Of a stretch of DNA of 64,000 nt, positions 9,197-17,454 are shown one piece after another. The notes beneath the pieces are model-generated. The model was not told where the DNA came from, did no database searches, and saw nothing but the letters and a program-made list of their open reading frames with translations. How positions within the stretch are numbered: position 1 is the stretch's first letter; each line of letters opens with the position of its first letter. Made by a program: the position numbers and the translations under genes. Source of the stretch: CADEED01 sp963842515 (GTDB lineage: Bacteria; Pseudomonadota; Gammaproteobacteria; Steroidobacterales; Steroidobacteraceae); contig CAWJGO010000002.1 of the NCBI GenBank assembly GCA_963842515.1, positions 992,001 through 1,056,000 on the forward strand, in the 5' to 3' direction.

Positions 9197-9754
9197 CTAC
9201 ACCTGCAGGAGTTCTTTTTCCTTGGCTGCCAGGTGCGTTTCGATGTCGCCGACGTATTTGTCGGTGAGCTTCTGGATATCGCCTTCGGCCTTCTTTTCGT
9301 CATCCTGGGTGATGAGTTTTTCCTTCAGCGCCTCTTTCACGTCGGCGATCACGTCGCGGCGCACGTTGCGCACGGCGACGCGCGCGTTTTCCGCATCGGC
9401 ACGCGCCACCTTGGTGATGTCGCGGCGTCGCTCTTCGGTGAGCGGCGGCAGCGGGATCCGGATGACCGTGCCGGCGCTGACCGGGTTCAACCCCAGGTCC
9501 GACTTGTGAATGGCCTTCTCGATGGCCTGCACCATGTTCTTTTCCCACGGTGAAACCACCAGGGTGCGGGCGTCCTCGACGCTGATGTTGGCCACCTGCT
9601 TGAGCGGCGTGTCGGTGCCGTAGTAATCGACTTTCATGTTTTCGATGAGCGAGGGATGCGCACGGCCGGTGCGCAGCTTCTTGAGGTCGCCCTGGAAATT
9701 CTCGACGCACTTGCCCATGCGGGTCGCGGCGTCCTTCTTGATGTCGTCTAACAT
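9197..9754 (-). CDS. frr: Ribosome recycling factor
   Basis: Splits post-termination ribosomes together with EF-G. 185 residues, the exact family length. KKLRTGRAHPSLIENMKVDYYG, PLKQVANISVEDARTL and NPVSAGTVIRIPLPPLTEERR are all present (each shown in part). ATG start with a GAGGGCGAG stretch about 8 nt upstream. 21 bp after pyrH. Nothing unusual. Confidence 0.97.
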   Translation of the reverse strand: MLDDIKKDAATRMGKCVENFQGDLKKLRTGRAHPSLIENMKVDYYGTDTPLKQVANISVEDARTLVVSPWEKNMVQAIEKAIHKSDLGLNPVSAGTVIRIPLPPLTEERRRDITKVARADAENARVAVRNVRRDVIADVKEALKEKLITQDDEKKAEGDIQKLTDKYVGDIETHLAAKEKELLQV

Positions 9755-9775
9755 GTTTTCTCGCCCTCGTTAACG

Positions 9776-10492
9776 TCAGTCGCTGGTGACGACCGTACCG
9801 ATGTCGTCGCCGCGCACCACGCGCGGCAGGTCGCCCGCGTTGTTGAGATTGAAGACCTGCAGAGGCATGCGGTTGTCGCGGCACATCACGATGGCGGTCG
9901 CGTCCATCACGTTGAGCCGGTCGGCCAGCACCTTGTCGTAGGTGAGCGTGGCGTAACGCTTGGCCTGCGGATTCTTCATCGGGTCCGAATCGTAGATGCC
10001 GTTGACCTTGGTCGCCTTGAGCAACACATCGGCGTTGATCTCGATGGCACGCAGCGCGGCCGCTGAATCGGTGGTGAAGAACGGGTTGCCGGTGCCTGCC
10101 GCAAAAATGACGATTCGCCCCTTCTCGAGGTGGCGCATCGCGCGACGGCGGATGTAGTCCTCACAGACCTGGTTGATTCGCACCGCGCTCTGTACGCGGG
10201 CCACGCCGCCCAGGTTCTCGATGGCATCCTGGATCGCGAGCGCATTCATGACCGTGGCGAGCATGCCCATGTGATCGGCGGTCACGCGGTCCATGCCGGC
10301 ACGCGCCAGGCCGGCGCCGCGAAAGATGTTGCCGCCGCCGATGACGCAGGCCACCTGCACACCGCTCTTCTGGATCTCCAGCACCTCGCTGGCGATGCGC
10401 TTCAGCACCAGCGGATCGATGCCGAACTCCGTCGTGCCCAGCAGCGCTTCTCCGGAGAGCTTGACGAGAATGCGTTTGTACGGCGCGGTCAT
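9776..10492 (-). CDS. pyrH: UMP kinase
   Basis: Phosphorylates UMP to UDP in pyrimidine nucleotide synthesis. 238 residues from the ATG of MTAPYKRILVKLSGEALLG. That ATG has GGAGGA six nt upstream; a GTG four codons earlier lies inside this ribosome-binding site and is rejected. Motifs include VIGGGNIFRGAGL, DRVTADHMGMLATVMNAL and FAAGTGNPFFTTDSAA, typical of the bacterial amino-acid-kinase-fold UMP kinases. A hairpin terminator sits between tsf and this gene, so its expression probably depends on read-through or its own promoter. Confidence 0.96.
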   Translation of the reverse strand: MTAPYKRILVKLSGEALLGTTEFGIDPLVLKRIASEVLEIQKSGVQVACVIGGGNIFRGAGLARAGMDRVTADHMGMLATVMNALAIQDAIENLGGVARVQSAVRINQVCEDYIRRRAMRHLEKGRIVIFAAGTGNPFFTTDSAAALRAIEINADVLLKATKVNGIYDSDPMKNPQAKRYATLTYDKVLADRLNVMDATAIVMCRDNRMPLQVFNLNNAGDLPRVVRGDDIGTVVTSD

Positions 10493-10515
10493 TGGTTCCT
10501 CCACTTTGCCATAAA

Positions 10516-10542
10516 GAAAACCCCGCGAAAGGCGGGGTTTTC
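10516..10542 (-). terminator. Rho-independent terminator between tsf and pyrH
   Basis: An 11-bp perfect inverted repeat, GAAAACCCCGC / GCGGGGTTTTC, around a 5-nt loop, 8 bp after the tsf stop. Read on the minus strand the stem ends in TTTTC followed by TTTA. The A/T-flanked GC stem is typical of an intrinsic terminator. It would separate rpsB-tsf from the pyrH-to-lpxA genes, at least partly. Confidence 0.8.
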
Positions 10543-10549
10543 GTATCGG

Positions 10550-11486
10550 CTAGTGCTTCGTCGCCGGCGGATCGTTGCCATCGGACTTCTTGTCGTCTGT
10601 CTTGGCCTGGGCTTTCACCTGGGCCATGACTTCCCCGACGAAGTCGTCCTGACGTTTTTCGATGCCCGCGCCGACTTCGAAGCGCTCGAAGCCCTTGACG
10701 CTGGCCTTGGCGTTCTTGAGCAGCTTTTCGATGGTGAGCTCGCCGTCCTTGACGAAGATCTGGCCGGTGAGCGCGAACTCGTTGAGCGACTTGCGCATCC
10801 GGCCTTCGATCATCTTGGCGACGATCTCGGGCGGTTTGCCTTCGGCGAGCGCCTTGGCGGTCTCGATTTCGCGTTCCTTCGCCACGTGCTCGGCCGGCGC
10901 GTCCGCCGGAGTGAGGTAACGCGGGCTGGCGGCAACCACCTGCATGGCGAGGTCGCGCGCGAGGTCGGCGTCGCCGCCTTCGAGGGCAACGAGCGCGGCC
11001 TTCTTGTTGTCGGTGTGCACGTACGAACCGACCAGGGTCGGCGCCGACACGAACGCCACGCGGCGCACGTCGATTTTTTCGCCGATCTTGGCAATCAGCG
11101 CACCGCCGCTTCTCGTCGACGGTTTCGCCGCTCGCGAGCTTGAGACCATTGACGGCCTCGACATTCGCCGCGCGCGCGGCCAGCGCCGCCTTGGCGACAT
11201 CCGACGCGAAGCCACGGAAGTCATCGCCACGCGCCACGAAGTCGGTCTCGCTGTTCACTTCGACCAGCACGCCGGTCTTGCCGTCCGCGGACTTCTCGAT
11301 GACCACCACGCCCTCGGCCGCGACCCGCGAGGCCTTCTTGTCGGCCTTGGCGAGGCCCGACTTGCGCATGTTCTCGGCGGCCACATCCGCGTCGCCGTTG
11401 GCTTCGACCAGCGCCTTCTTGCACTCCATCATGCCGGCGCCGGTGCGCTCGCGCAGTTGCTTCACCGCTTCCGCAGTAATGTTCAT
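10550..11486 (-). CDS. tsf: Elongation factor Ts, interrupted by an apparent one-base frameshift
   Basis: EF-Ts exchanges GDP on EF-Tu. The start ATG (MNITAEAVKQLRERTGAGMM) follows GAGGAAGAG. The N-terminal frame runs through the UBA-like region and SETDFVARGDDF to LASGETVDEKR, near position 11112, and then drifts into a nonsense frame. The adjacent frame resumes at once with ALIAKIGEKIDVRRVAFV and runs to the stop at 10550. The span is 937 bp, one base more than a multiple of three. The extra base lies in the CGGCGG stretch at about 11103-11110; without it the product is about 311 residues. EF-Ts is normally essential and both halves are well conserved, so a sequencing or assembly error is likelier than gene loss. 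A tail ending DDKKSDGNDPPATKH extends past the usual end. Confidence 0.9.
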
Positions 11487-11514
11487 GAGCTCTTCCTCGA
11501 ATCTTGAGACGCGA

Positions 11515-12522
11515 TCATCCGCGACGCGGACCACCACCACCGCCGCCACGACCACGGCCGGGCGCATTGCCCGTGCCGGTGCGCGAACGACCGGCGCTGG
11601 CCGTCGCGCTGCGCGGTGCGGCGTCGCCGGTGTCCGTGAACACGGCCGGATCGGCGCCGTCTTCCGGATCGGCAGCGACACTCGCCACGACTGGTCGGCG
11701 CCGTGCCGTGGTGTTGGCGGGCCGGCCGCGACGCTGCGGCGCAGCTGCCTTCGGCGGCGCGCTGCGTGCGCCCTTCTTGCGCGGAACGCCGTTCTCGTCG
11801 AGCTCCACGAATTCGTCTTCACCGACCGCCACGGCCGGAGCCTGCGAACGGCCTTCGATGACCGCATCGGCAATGCCGGAGGCGTACAACGAGATCGCGC
11901 GCATGGCGTCATCATTGCCCGGAATCACGTAATCGACGTTGTCCGGCGCGCAGTTGGTGTCCACCACCGCGACGACCGGGATGCCGAGCTTCTTCGCCTC
12001 GAGAATGGCGATCTCTTCGTGACCGACATCGATGATGAAGATGACGTCCGGAGGCGATTCCATCTGTTTGATGCCGCCCAAGCTCTTCTCGAGCTTGTCC
12101 TTCTCGCGGCGCATCATCGTGCCTTCTTTCTTGCCACGCTTGCCGAGCGTGCCGTTTTCGGTCATCTCGGTGAGGTCCGCGAGGCGCTTGATCGAGCCGC
12201 GGATGGTCTTGAAATTGGTGAGCATGCCGCCGAGCCAACGCTGGTTGACGAAGGGCATCTCGCAGCGGCGAGCTTCTTTCTCTACCGCTTCGCGCGCCGA
12301 GCGCTTGGTGCCGACGAACAGCACTTTGCCGCCGTCCGCGACCACACCCTTCACGAAAGTCGCCGCTTCCGAATACATCGGCTGCGTCTTCTCGAGGTTG
12401 ATGATGTGGATCTTGTTTCGTTCGCCGAAGATGAAGGGGGCCATCTTGGGGTTCCAGAAGCGGGTCTGATGTCCGAAATGGACGCCCGCTTCCAGCATTT
12501 GTCGCATTGACACGCCGGACAT
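11515..12522 (-). CDS. rpsB: Ribosomal protein uS2 with a long C-terminal extension
   Basis: Small-subunit protein S2. 335 residues, against about 240 in most bacteria. The first 235 or so are canonical: SMRQMLEAGVHFGHQTRFWN, NQRWLGGMLTNFKT, IDVGHEEIAILEAKKLGIPV and VVDTNCAPDNVDYVIPGNDD. From about residue 250 the sequence becomes low complexity, rich in Ala, Pro, Arg and Gly, and ends RGRGGGGGGPRRG. ATG start with AAGGAG eight nt upstream; a TTG one codon earlier is not preferred. It is 28 bp upstream of tsf and first in its transcription unit. The tail is in frame and ends at a clean TGA, so it looks real. Confidence 0.95.
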   Translation of the reverse strand: MSGVSMRQMLEAGVHFGHQTRFWNPKMAPFIFGERNKIHIINLEKTQPMYSEAATFVKGVVADGGKVLFVGTKRSAREAVEKEARRCEMPFVNQRWLGGMLTNFKTIRGSIKRLADLTEMTENGTLGKRGKKEGTMMRREKDKLEKSLGGIKQMESPPDVIFIIDVGHEEIAILEAKKLGIPVVAVVDTNCAPDNVDYVIPGNDDAMRAISLYASGIADAVIEGRSQAPAVAVGEDEFVELDENGVPRKKGARSAPPKAAAPQRRGRPANTTARRRPVVASVAADPEDGADPAVFTDTGDAAPRSATASAGRSRTGTGNAPGRGRGGGGGGPRRG

Positions 12523-12559
12523 CAAAGTCTCCTTGGTGGGTTAAGCCTCCGCGCCGCCC

Positions 12560-12613
12560 GGGTGGATATTCGTGGATCGCAGGTTCGATCGCGCGCCGAA
12601 CACCCATCCACCC
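12560..12613 (-). promoter_or_regulatory. Structured rpsB leader, possible S2 autoregulatory element
   Basis: The transcript leader between the predicted promoter and rpsB holds an 8-bp perfect inverted repeat, GGGTGGAT / ATCCACCC, whose arms close a 38-nt interior containing further short pairings. Proteobacterial rpsB-tsf operons are known to be repressed by S2 binding to the rpsB leader. That this structure serves that role is inference from position; no match to a known consensus was checked. Confidence 0.35.
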
Positions 12614-12710
12614 GTTATGCCGATTGCCTGGAGAGGCCCTTGCCGTTTCCGGCAAGTCGACAGGTTGCGCGTGTGGTTTAAGTGAGTTTCATTGCCAAAA
12701 AAGGCCGCGC

Positions 12711-12739
12711 TTTATACCATCCCTCCCCCGTCAAAACAA
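12711..12739 (-). promoter_or_regulatory. Predicted sigma-70 promoter for rpsB-tsf
   Basis: On the minus strand TTGTTT and TATAAA are separated by 17 bp, about 190 bp upstream of the rpsB ATG. This leaves a long leader suited to ribosomal autoregulation. The region is the divergent gap with map, so it is where a promoter is expected. Confidence 0.5.
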
Positions 12740-12760
12740 TGCCTTACGCAGGTGCATCCG

Positions 12761-13561
12761 ATGGACTCCCTCGTGGGTCGCCATATCACCATTAAGTCCC
12801 CGGCCGAGCAGGAAAAAATGCGCGTGGCCGGGCGTCTGGCGGCCGAAGTTCTCGACATGATCGGGGAGCACGTGAAACCCGGGGTTACCACCGAGGAGCT
12901 CGATCGCCTGTGTTTTCAGCACATCACCGAAGTGCAGAAGGCCATTCCGGCGAACGTGAACTACCGCGGCTTCCCCAAGACCATCTGCTCCTCGGTGAAC
13001 CATGTCGTGTGCCACGGCATTCCGAACGACAAGGTGCTCAAGGCCGGCGACATCGTGAACATCGACGTCACGGTGATCCGCGACGGATTTCACGGCGACA
13101 CCAGCCGCATGTATTACGTCGGCAAGCCCGCGCTGCCCGCGCAGCGTCTCGCGGAGACCTGCTGGGAGGCCATGTGGCGCGGCATCGAGCAGGTCAAACC
13201 AGGCGCGCGTCTCGGCGACATCGGCCACGCGATCCAGACCTTCGTCGAGGGGCGCAACTTCTCGGTGGTGCGCGAGTACTGTGGCCACGGCATCGGTCGT
13301 GTCTATCACGAAGACCCGCAGGTGCTGCACTACGGCGAGCCCGGCACCCTCGATGAGCTCAAGGCCGGCATGACTTTCACGATCGAGCCCATGGTGAACG
13401 CCGGCAAGCGGCACGTGCGCTTGTTAGGTGACGGCTGGACGGTGGTCACCAAGGACCACTCGCTCTCCGCGCAGTGGGAACACACGGTCCTGGTCACCGA
13501 GACCGGCGTCGAAGTTCTGACGCTCGGCGCGCTCAGCAAGCGCCCGACGGCGTCCCTCTAG
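12761..13561 (+). CDS. map: Methionine aminopeptidase type I
   Basis: Removes the N-terminal Met from nascent proteins. 266 residues from the ATG opening MDSLVGRHITIKSPAEQEKM; an in-frame ATG 23 codons earlier is rejected as non-conserved. The metal ligands lie in VNIDVTVIRDGFHGDTSRMY (two Asp), GHGIGRVYHEDP (His), TIEPMVNAG (Glu) and the C-terminal QWEHTVLVTETG (Glu). It is divergent from rpsB and ends directly against glnD, the gene order seen in many gammaproteobacteria. Confidence 0.95.
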   Translation: MDSLVGRHITIKSPAEQEKMRVAGRLAAEVLDMIGEHVKPGVTTEELDRLCFQHITEVQKAIPANVNYRGFPKTICSSVNHVVCHGIPNDKVLKAGDIVNIDVTVIRDGFHGDTSRMYYVGKPALPAQRLAETCWEAMWRGIEQVKPGARLGDIGHAIQTFVEGRNFSVVREYCGHGIGRVYHEDPQVLHYGEPGTLDELKAGMTFTIEPMVNAGKRHVRLLGDGWTVVTKDHSLSAQWEHTVLVTETGVEVLTLGALSKRPTASL

Positions 13562-16261
13562 ATGGCCTCGCTGGACGAGGACATCGAGGCATCCGAAACG
13601 ACGGTCATGCGCAGCGCGCCCTGGTTGCGCCTCGCGCACCTGCCCGAGCGGCTCGCCGCGGCGAGTTATTCACCGGAAAGCTTTCGCGCCGAGCTCGGCC
13701 AGGCACACACCGAGCTCACCGAGCGTTTTCGCGTCGACGAATCGGTGGAAGTCCTGGTGCACGCGCGCGCCGAGCTCATCGACGCCATCCTGCGCGAGGT
13801 GTGGCGCTCGCAGCTGCCTCCCGGCTATGAGAGCTGGACGCTCGCGGCGGTCGGCGGCTATGGCCGCGGCGAGCTGCATCCGCACTCCGACATCGACATC
13901 CTGATTCTCGTACCTGCCACTCCCGATGATGCCGGTCGCGGCGTGGTCGAACGCGTGGTCACGTTCCTGTGGGACATCAACCTCGAGGTCGGACACAGCG
14001 TGCGCACCGTGCCCCAGTGCGCCGAGGAAAGCGCCGCCGACGTCGGCGTGATGACCACACTGGTCGAGGCGCGTTTGCTCGCCGGCGATGCCGGGTTGTT
14101 AGCCGACATGCGCGAGGCCGTATCCGCTGACCGCGTGTGGTCGATCAGGCAGTACTTCGAAGCCAAGGTGGCCGAGCAGCAGGACCGGCATCTCAAGGCC
14201 AATGACACGGCGTACAACCTCGAGCCCAACGTCAAGACCGGCCCCGGCGGACTGCGCGATATCCAGACCATCGCCTGGGTGGCCAAACGCCACTTCGGCG
14301 CGAGCTCACTCGACGAGCTCTTGACCCACGGCTTCCTCTCCGCGTCGGAGCTGCGCAAGCTCAAGCAGGCGCAAGCGTTCCTGTGGAAGGTGCGTTTCGG
14401 CCTGCACGTGCTCACCGGACGGCGCGAAGACCGTCTGCTGTTCGATCACCAGATCCGCCTCGCGCAGAGCTTCGGCTATGAAGACGCCTCGTATACGCTG
14501 GCCGTCGAGCAGTTCATGCAGCGCTACTACCGCACTGTCATGGACGTCATCCTGCTCAACGAGCTGCTGTTGCAGCTGTTCCGCGAAGCCATCCTCACCG
14601 AGACGGCGCCGCCCCGGCCGCTGAGTCCGCGCTTCCAGGTGCGCAACGACTACCTCGAGGCCGTGAACGAGGAATTGTTCGCGCGCACGCCGTCCACATT
14701 GTTGGAACTGTTCGTGGTGCTGCAGCAGAACCCGGAGGTCAAGGGCGTGCGCGCCTCGACGATCCGCGCGGTCAACAAGAACCTGTGGCTCATCGACGAG
14801 GAGTTCCGTCAGAACCCGCGCAACCACCGCCTGTTCCTCGAGATCCTGCGCGCTCCCGCAGGCGTGACACACGAGCTGCGCCGCATGAACACGTATGGCG
14901 TGCTGGGCCGCTACATTCCGGCGTTCGGGCGCATCGTCGGCCGCATGCAATACGACCTGTTCCATGCGTACACCGTCGATGCGCACACACTGTTCGTGTT
15001 GAGCAACCTGCGCCGCCTGTCGCTGCCGAAGTACGACCACGAGCTGCCGCAGCTCTCGGCCATCATGCAGCAGCTGCCGAAACTCGAGATTGCCTATCTA
15101 GCGGCATTGTTCCACGACATCGCCAAGGGGCGCGGCGGCGATCATTCGCAGTTGGGCGCCGTAGACGCCGAAGCGTTCTGCCTGGAACAGGGTTTGTCGC
15201 GCTACGACGCGCGCCTCGTTGCCTGGCTGGTGCAGAACCATCTGGAGCTGTCGGTGACCGCGCAGAAGCAGGACATCTCGGATCCCGAGGTCGTCAATGC
15301 CTTCGCGCGCAAGGTCGGTGACGAGACTCACCTCGACTATCTATATGTGCTGACCAGCGCCGACGTGCGTGGCACCAATCCCAAACTGTGGAACTCCTGG
15401 AAGGCTTCGCTGTTCCAGGAGTTCTACGAGCGGGTGAAACGCGCGCTGCGCCGCGGCCTCGAGAGCCCCATCGATCCCGACGAGCTCATGCGCGAGACTC
15501 AGGACGGGGCCCGCAAACTGCTCGCCGCCAGCGGCCGCATCACCGCGCCCGAGATCACGCGCGCCTGGGAACGCCTGACAGCGGCATATTTCCTGCGGCA
15601 CACACCTGAAGAAGTGGCCTGGCACACGCAGTTGCTGGCCGACCGCGAGCCGGGAAGCGAAGATCCGCTGGTCGCGGTGCAGTCGAGCAGCGAGCGCGGC
15701 ACCACCGCGATCCTCGCCTTCGCACCACACCGCTACAACAGCTTCGCCATCACCACGGCGGTGCTCGATCAACTGGGCCTCAACATCGTCGATGCGCGCA
15801 TCACGCCCACCGGCGACGGCTTCAGCCTCGACCTGTACCACGTGCTCGAAGAGGATGGCGCGCCGATCGCCGACGCCGAGCGCATCGGTGAGATCGAACG
15901 CGCACTGTGGCGCGCGTTGCAGCACCCCGACGAAGCGCCGGTCACGGTCACGCGGCGGGTGCCGCGCCAGTCACGCATGTTCCGCACCGCCACGCAGATC
16001 GCGGTCACGGTGGATGAACGCAACCGCCGCTCGGTGCTCGAGCTCACCTCGGGCGATCGTCCCGGCCTGCTGTGCGACGTCGGCAAGGTGCTCATGGAAG
16101 AGCGCATCGACCTGCTGGCCGCGAAGATCATGACGGTGGGCGAACGCGCCGAGGACGTGTTCTATCTCGCCTCGCTCGCGGGCCAGCCGCTGGATGACGC
16201 TGCGGCCACGCGGCTGCAGCAGCGCCTGTCCGGCGCACTCGATCGTCGCGCCGCTGCGTGA
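13562..16261 (+). CDS. glnD: GlnD, bifunctional uridylyltransferase/uridylyl-removing enzyme
   Basis: Senses glutamine and adds or removes UMP on PII proteins in nitrogen control. 899 residues. The nucleotidyltransferase domain lies near residues 95-120 (GGYGRGELHPHSDIDILIL, with the DxD metal pair). The HD hydrolase domain has ALFHDIAKGRGGDHSQLG. Two C-terminal ACT domains follow: APHRYNSFAITTAVLDQLGL and LELTSGDRPGLLCDVGKVL. ATG immediately after the map stop; the stop overlaps dapC as GTGA, so translation is coupled through to the lysine genes. Confidence 0.96.
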   Translation: MASLDEDIEASETTVMRSAPWLRLAHLPERLAAASYSPESFRAELGQAHTELTERFRVDESVEVLVHARAELIDAILREVWRSQLPPGYESWTLAAVGGYGRGELHPHSDIDILILVPATPDDAGRGVVERVVTFLWDINLEVGHSVRTVPQCAEESAADVGVMTTLVEARLLAGDAGLLADMREAVSADRVWSIRQYFEAKVAEQQDRHLKANDTAYNLEPNVKTGPGGLRDIQTIAWVAKRHFGASSLDELLTHGFLSASELRKLKQAQAFLWKVRFGLHVLTGRREDRLLFDHQIRLAQSFGYEDASYTLAVEQFMQRYYRTVMDVILLNELLLQLFREAILTETAPPRPLSPRFQVRNDYLEAVNEELFARTPSTLLELFVVLQQNPEVKGVRASTIRAVNKNLWLIDEEFRQNPRNHRLFLEILRAPAGVTHELRRMNTYGVLGRYIPAFGRIVGRMQYDLFHAYTVDAHTLFVLSNLRRLSLPKYDHELPQLSAIMQQLPKLEIAYLAALFHDIAKGRGGDHSQLGAVDAEAFCLEQGLSRYDARLVAWLVQNHLELSVTAQKQDISDPEVVNAFARKVGDETHLDYLYVLTSADVRGTNPKLWNSWKASLFQEFYERVKRALRRGLESPIDPDELMRETQDGARKLLAASGRITAPEITRAWERLTAAYFLRHTPEEVAWHTQLLADREPGSEDPLVAVQSSSERGTTAILAFAPHRYNSFAITTAVLDQLGLNIVDARITPTGDGFSLDLYHVLEEDGAPIADAERIGEIERALWRALQHPDEAPVTVTRRVPRQSRMFRTATQIAVTVDERNRRSVLELTSGDRPGLLCDVGKVLMEERIDLLAAKIMTVGERAEDVFYLASLAGQPLDDAAATRLQQRLSGALDRRAAA

Positions 16262-17454
16262 ACGGCCGCCTCGAACTACTCGCCGCGTATCCGTTCGAGC
16301 GACTGGCACGGCTCAAGGCGGGTATCACGCCGCCGGCATCGCTGCCGCACATCGCCATGTCCATCGGCGAACCCAAACATGCGCCACCGCCCTTCGTGAT
16401 CGAGGCGCTGCGGCGTGAGCTTTCGAAACTCGACAGCTATCCGGTCACCGCGGGACTGCCGGAGACGCGCGCGTCGTTCGCGGCCTGGCTCGAGCGGCGT
16501 TTCAAGGTGCGCGTCGCGCCCGAGAGCATGGTGTTGCCGGTCAATGGCACGCGCGAGGCACTGTTCTCATTCGTGCAGACGGCGGTGAGCAGCGGCGACA
16601 CGGCGCGCAAACCCGTGGTCGCGATGCCCAACCCGTTCTACCAGATCTATGAAGGCGCGGCGTTGTTAGCCGGTGCCGAGCCGCTGTTCCTGAACACCAC
16701 CGCAAGCAACCGCTTCCAGCCCGATCTCGATGCGGTGCCGGCGAGTGTGTGGAAACGCTGCGAAATCCTGTTCCTCTGCAGCCCGGGAAATCCCACGGGC
16801 GCCGTGTTGTCGCTCGATTTCCTGCGGCACGCGCTGAGGCTTGCCGAGCAACACGATTTCGTCATCGCCAGCGATGAGTGTTACGCGGAGTTGTACCGCG
16901 ACGAAAACGCCCCACCGCCCTCGCTGCTGCAGGCGGCGCTGGCCAACGGCCATGACGCGTACCAGCGCTGCGTGGTATTTCACTCGCTGTCCAAGCGCTC
17001 GAGTGTGCCGGGACTGCGCTCGGGTTTTGTCGCCGGCGACCCCCAGCTCGTCGCGCCTTACCTTCTATATCGCACCTACCACGGCTGCGCGATGCCCGTG
17101 CCCACCCAGCTGGCGAGCATCGCCGCCTGGAACGACGACGCGCATGCCGCCGCCAATCGCGCGCTGTATCGGGAAAAATACGCGCGCGTGCTGCCCATCC
17201 TGCAGCCGGTTCTCGATGTGTCCGAGCCGGACGGCGCGTTCTACTTGTGGCCCGAAGTGCAGCGCGACGACGAAGCTTTCACGCGCGACTTGTTTGCGAC
17301 CCAGAATCTCACCATCCTGCCGGGCAGCTACCTGGCGCGCGACACGGTCAGCGGCAATCCCGGCAAGGGTCGTGTACGCATCTCGCTGGTCGCGCCCATC
17401 GATGAATGTGTGCACGCCGCGCAACGCATCCGGACTTTCGTGGAGAACAACTAA
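16258..17454 (+). CDS. dapC: DapC, succinyldiaminopimelate transaminase
   Basis: PLP aminotransferase making N-succinyl-diaminopimelate in the lysine and peptidoglycan precursor pathway. 398 residues, class I/II fold. CSPGNPTGAVLS and ASDECYAELYRD are fold landmarks. VFHSLSKRSSVPGLRSGF holds the Schiff-base Lys in SLSKRS. LPGSYLARD and GRVRISLVAP close the domain. The GTG start overlaps glnD by 4 bp. DapC is preferred over other class I aminotransferases because dapD follows with no gap. Confidence 0.9.
   Translation: MNGRLELLAAYPFERLARLKAGITPPASLPHIAMSIGEPKHAPPPFVIEALRRELSKLDSYPVTAGLPETRASFAAWLERRFKVRVAPESMVLPVNGTREALFSFVQTAVSSGDTARKPVVAMPNPFYQIYEGAALLAGAEPLFLNTTASNRFQPDLDAVPASVWKRCEILFLCSPGNPTGAVLSLDFLRHALRLAEQHDFVIASDECYAELYRDENAPPPSLLQAALANGHDAYQRCVVFHSLSKRSSVPGLRSGFVAGDPQLVAPYLLYRTYHGCAMPVPTQLASIAAWNDDAHAAANRALYREKYARVLPILQPVLDVSEPDGAFYLWPEVQRDDEAFTRDLFATQNLTILPGSYLARDTVSGNPGKGRVRISLVAPIDECVHAAQRIRTFVENN

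Noticed and set aside
10161..11915. A 584-codon minus-strand frame spanning rpsB, tsf and pyrH
   Set aside because: Only its middle is real (EF-Ts N-terminal half); the length is an artefact of the tsf frameshift and high GC.
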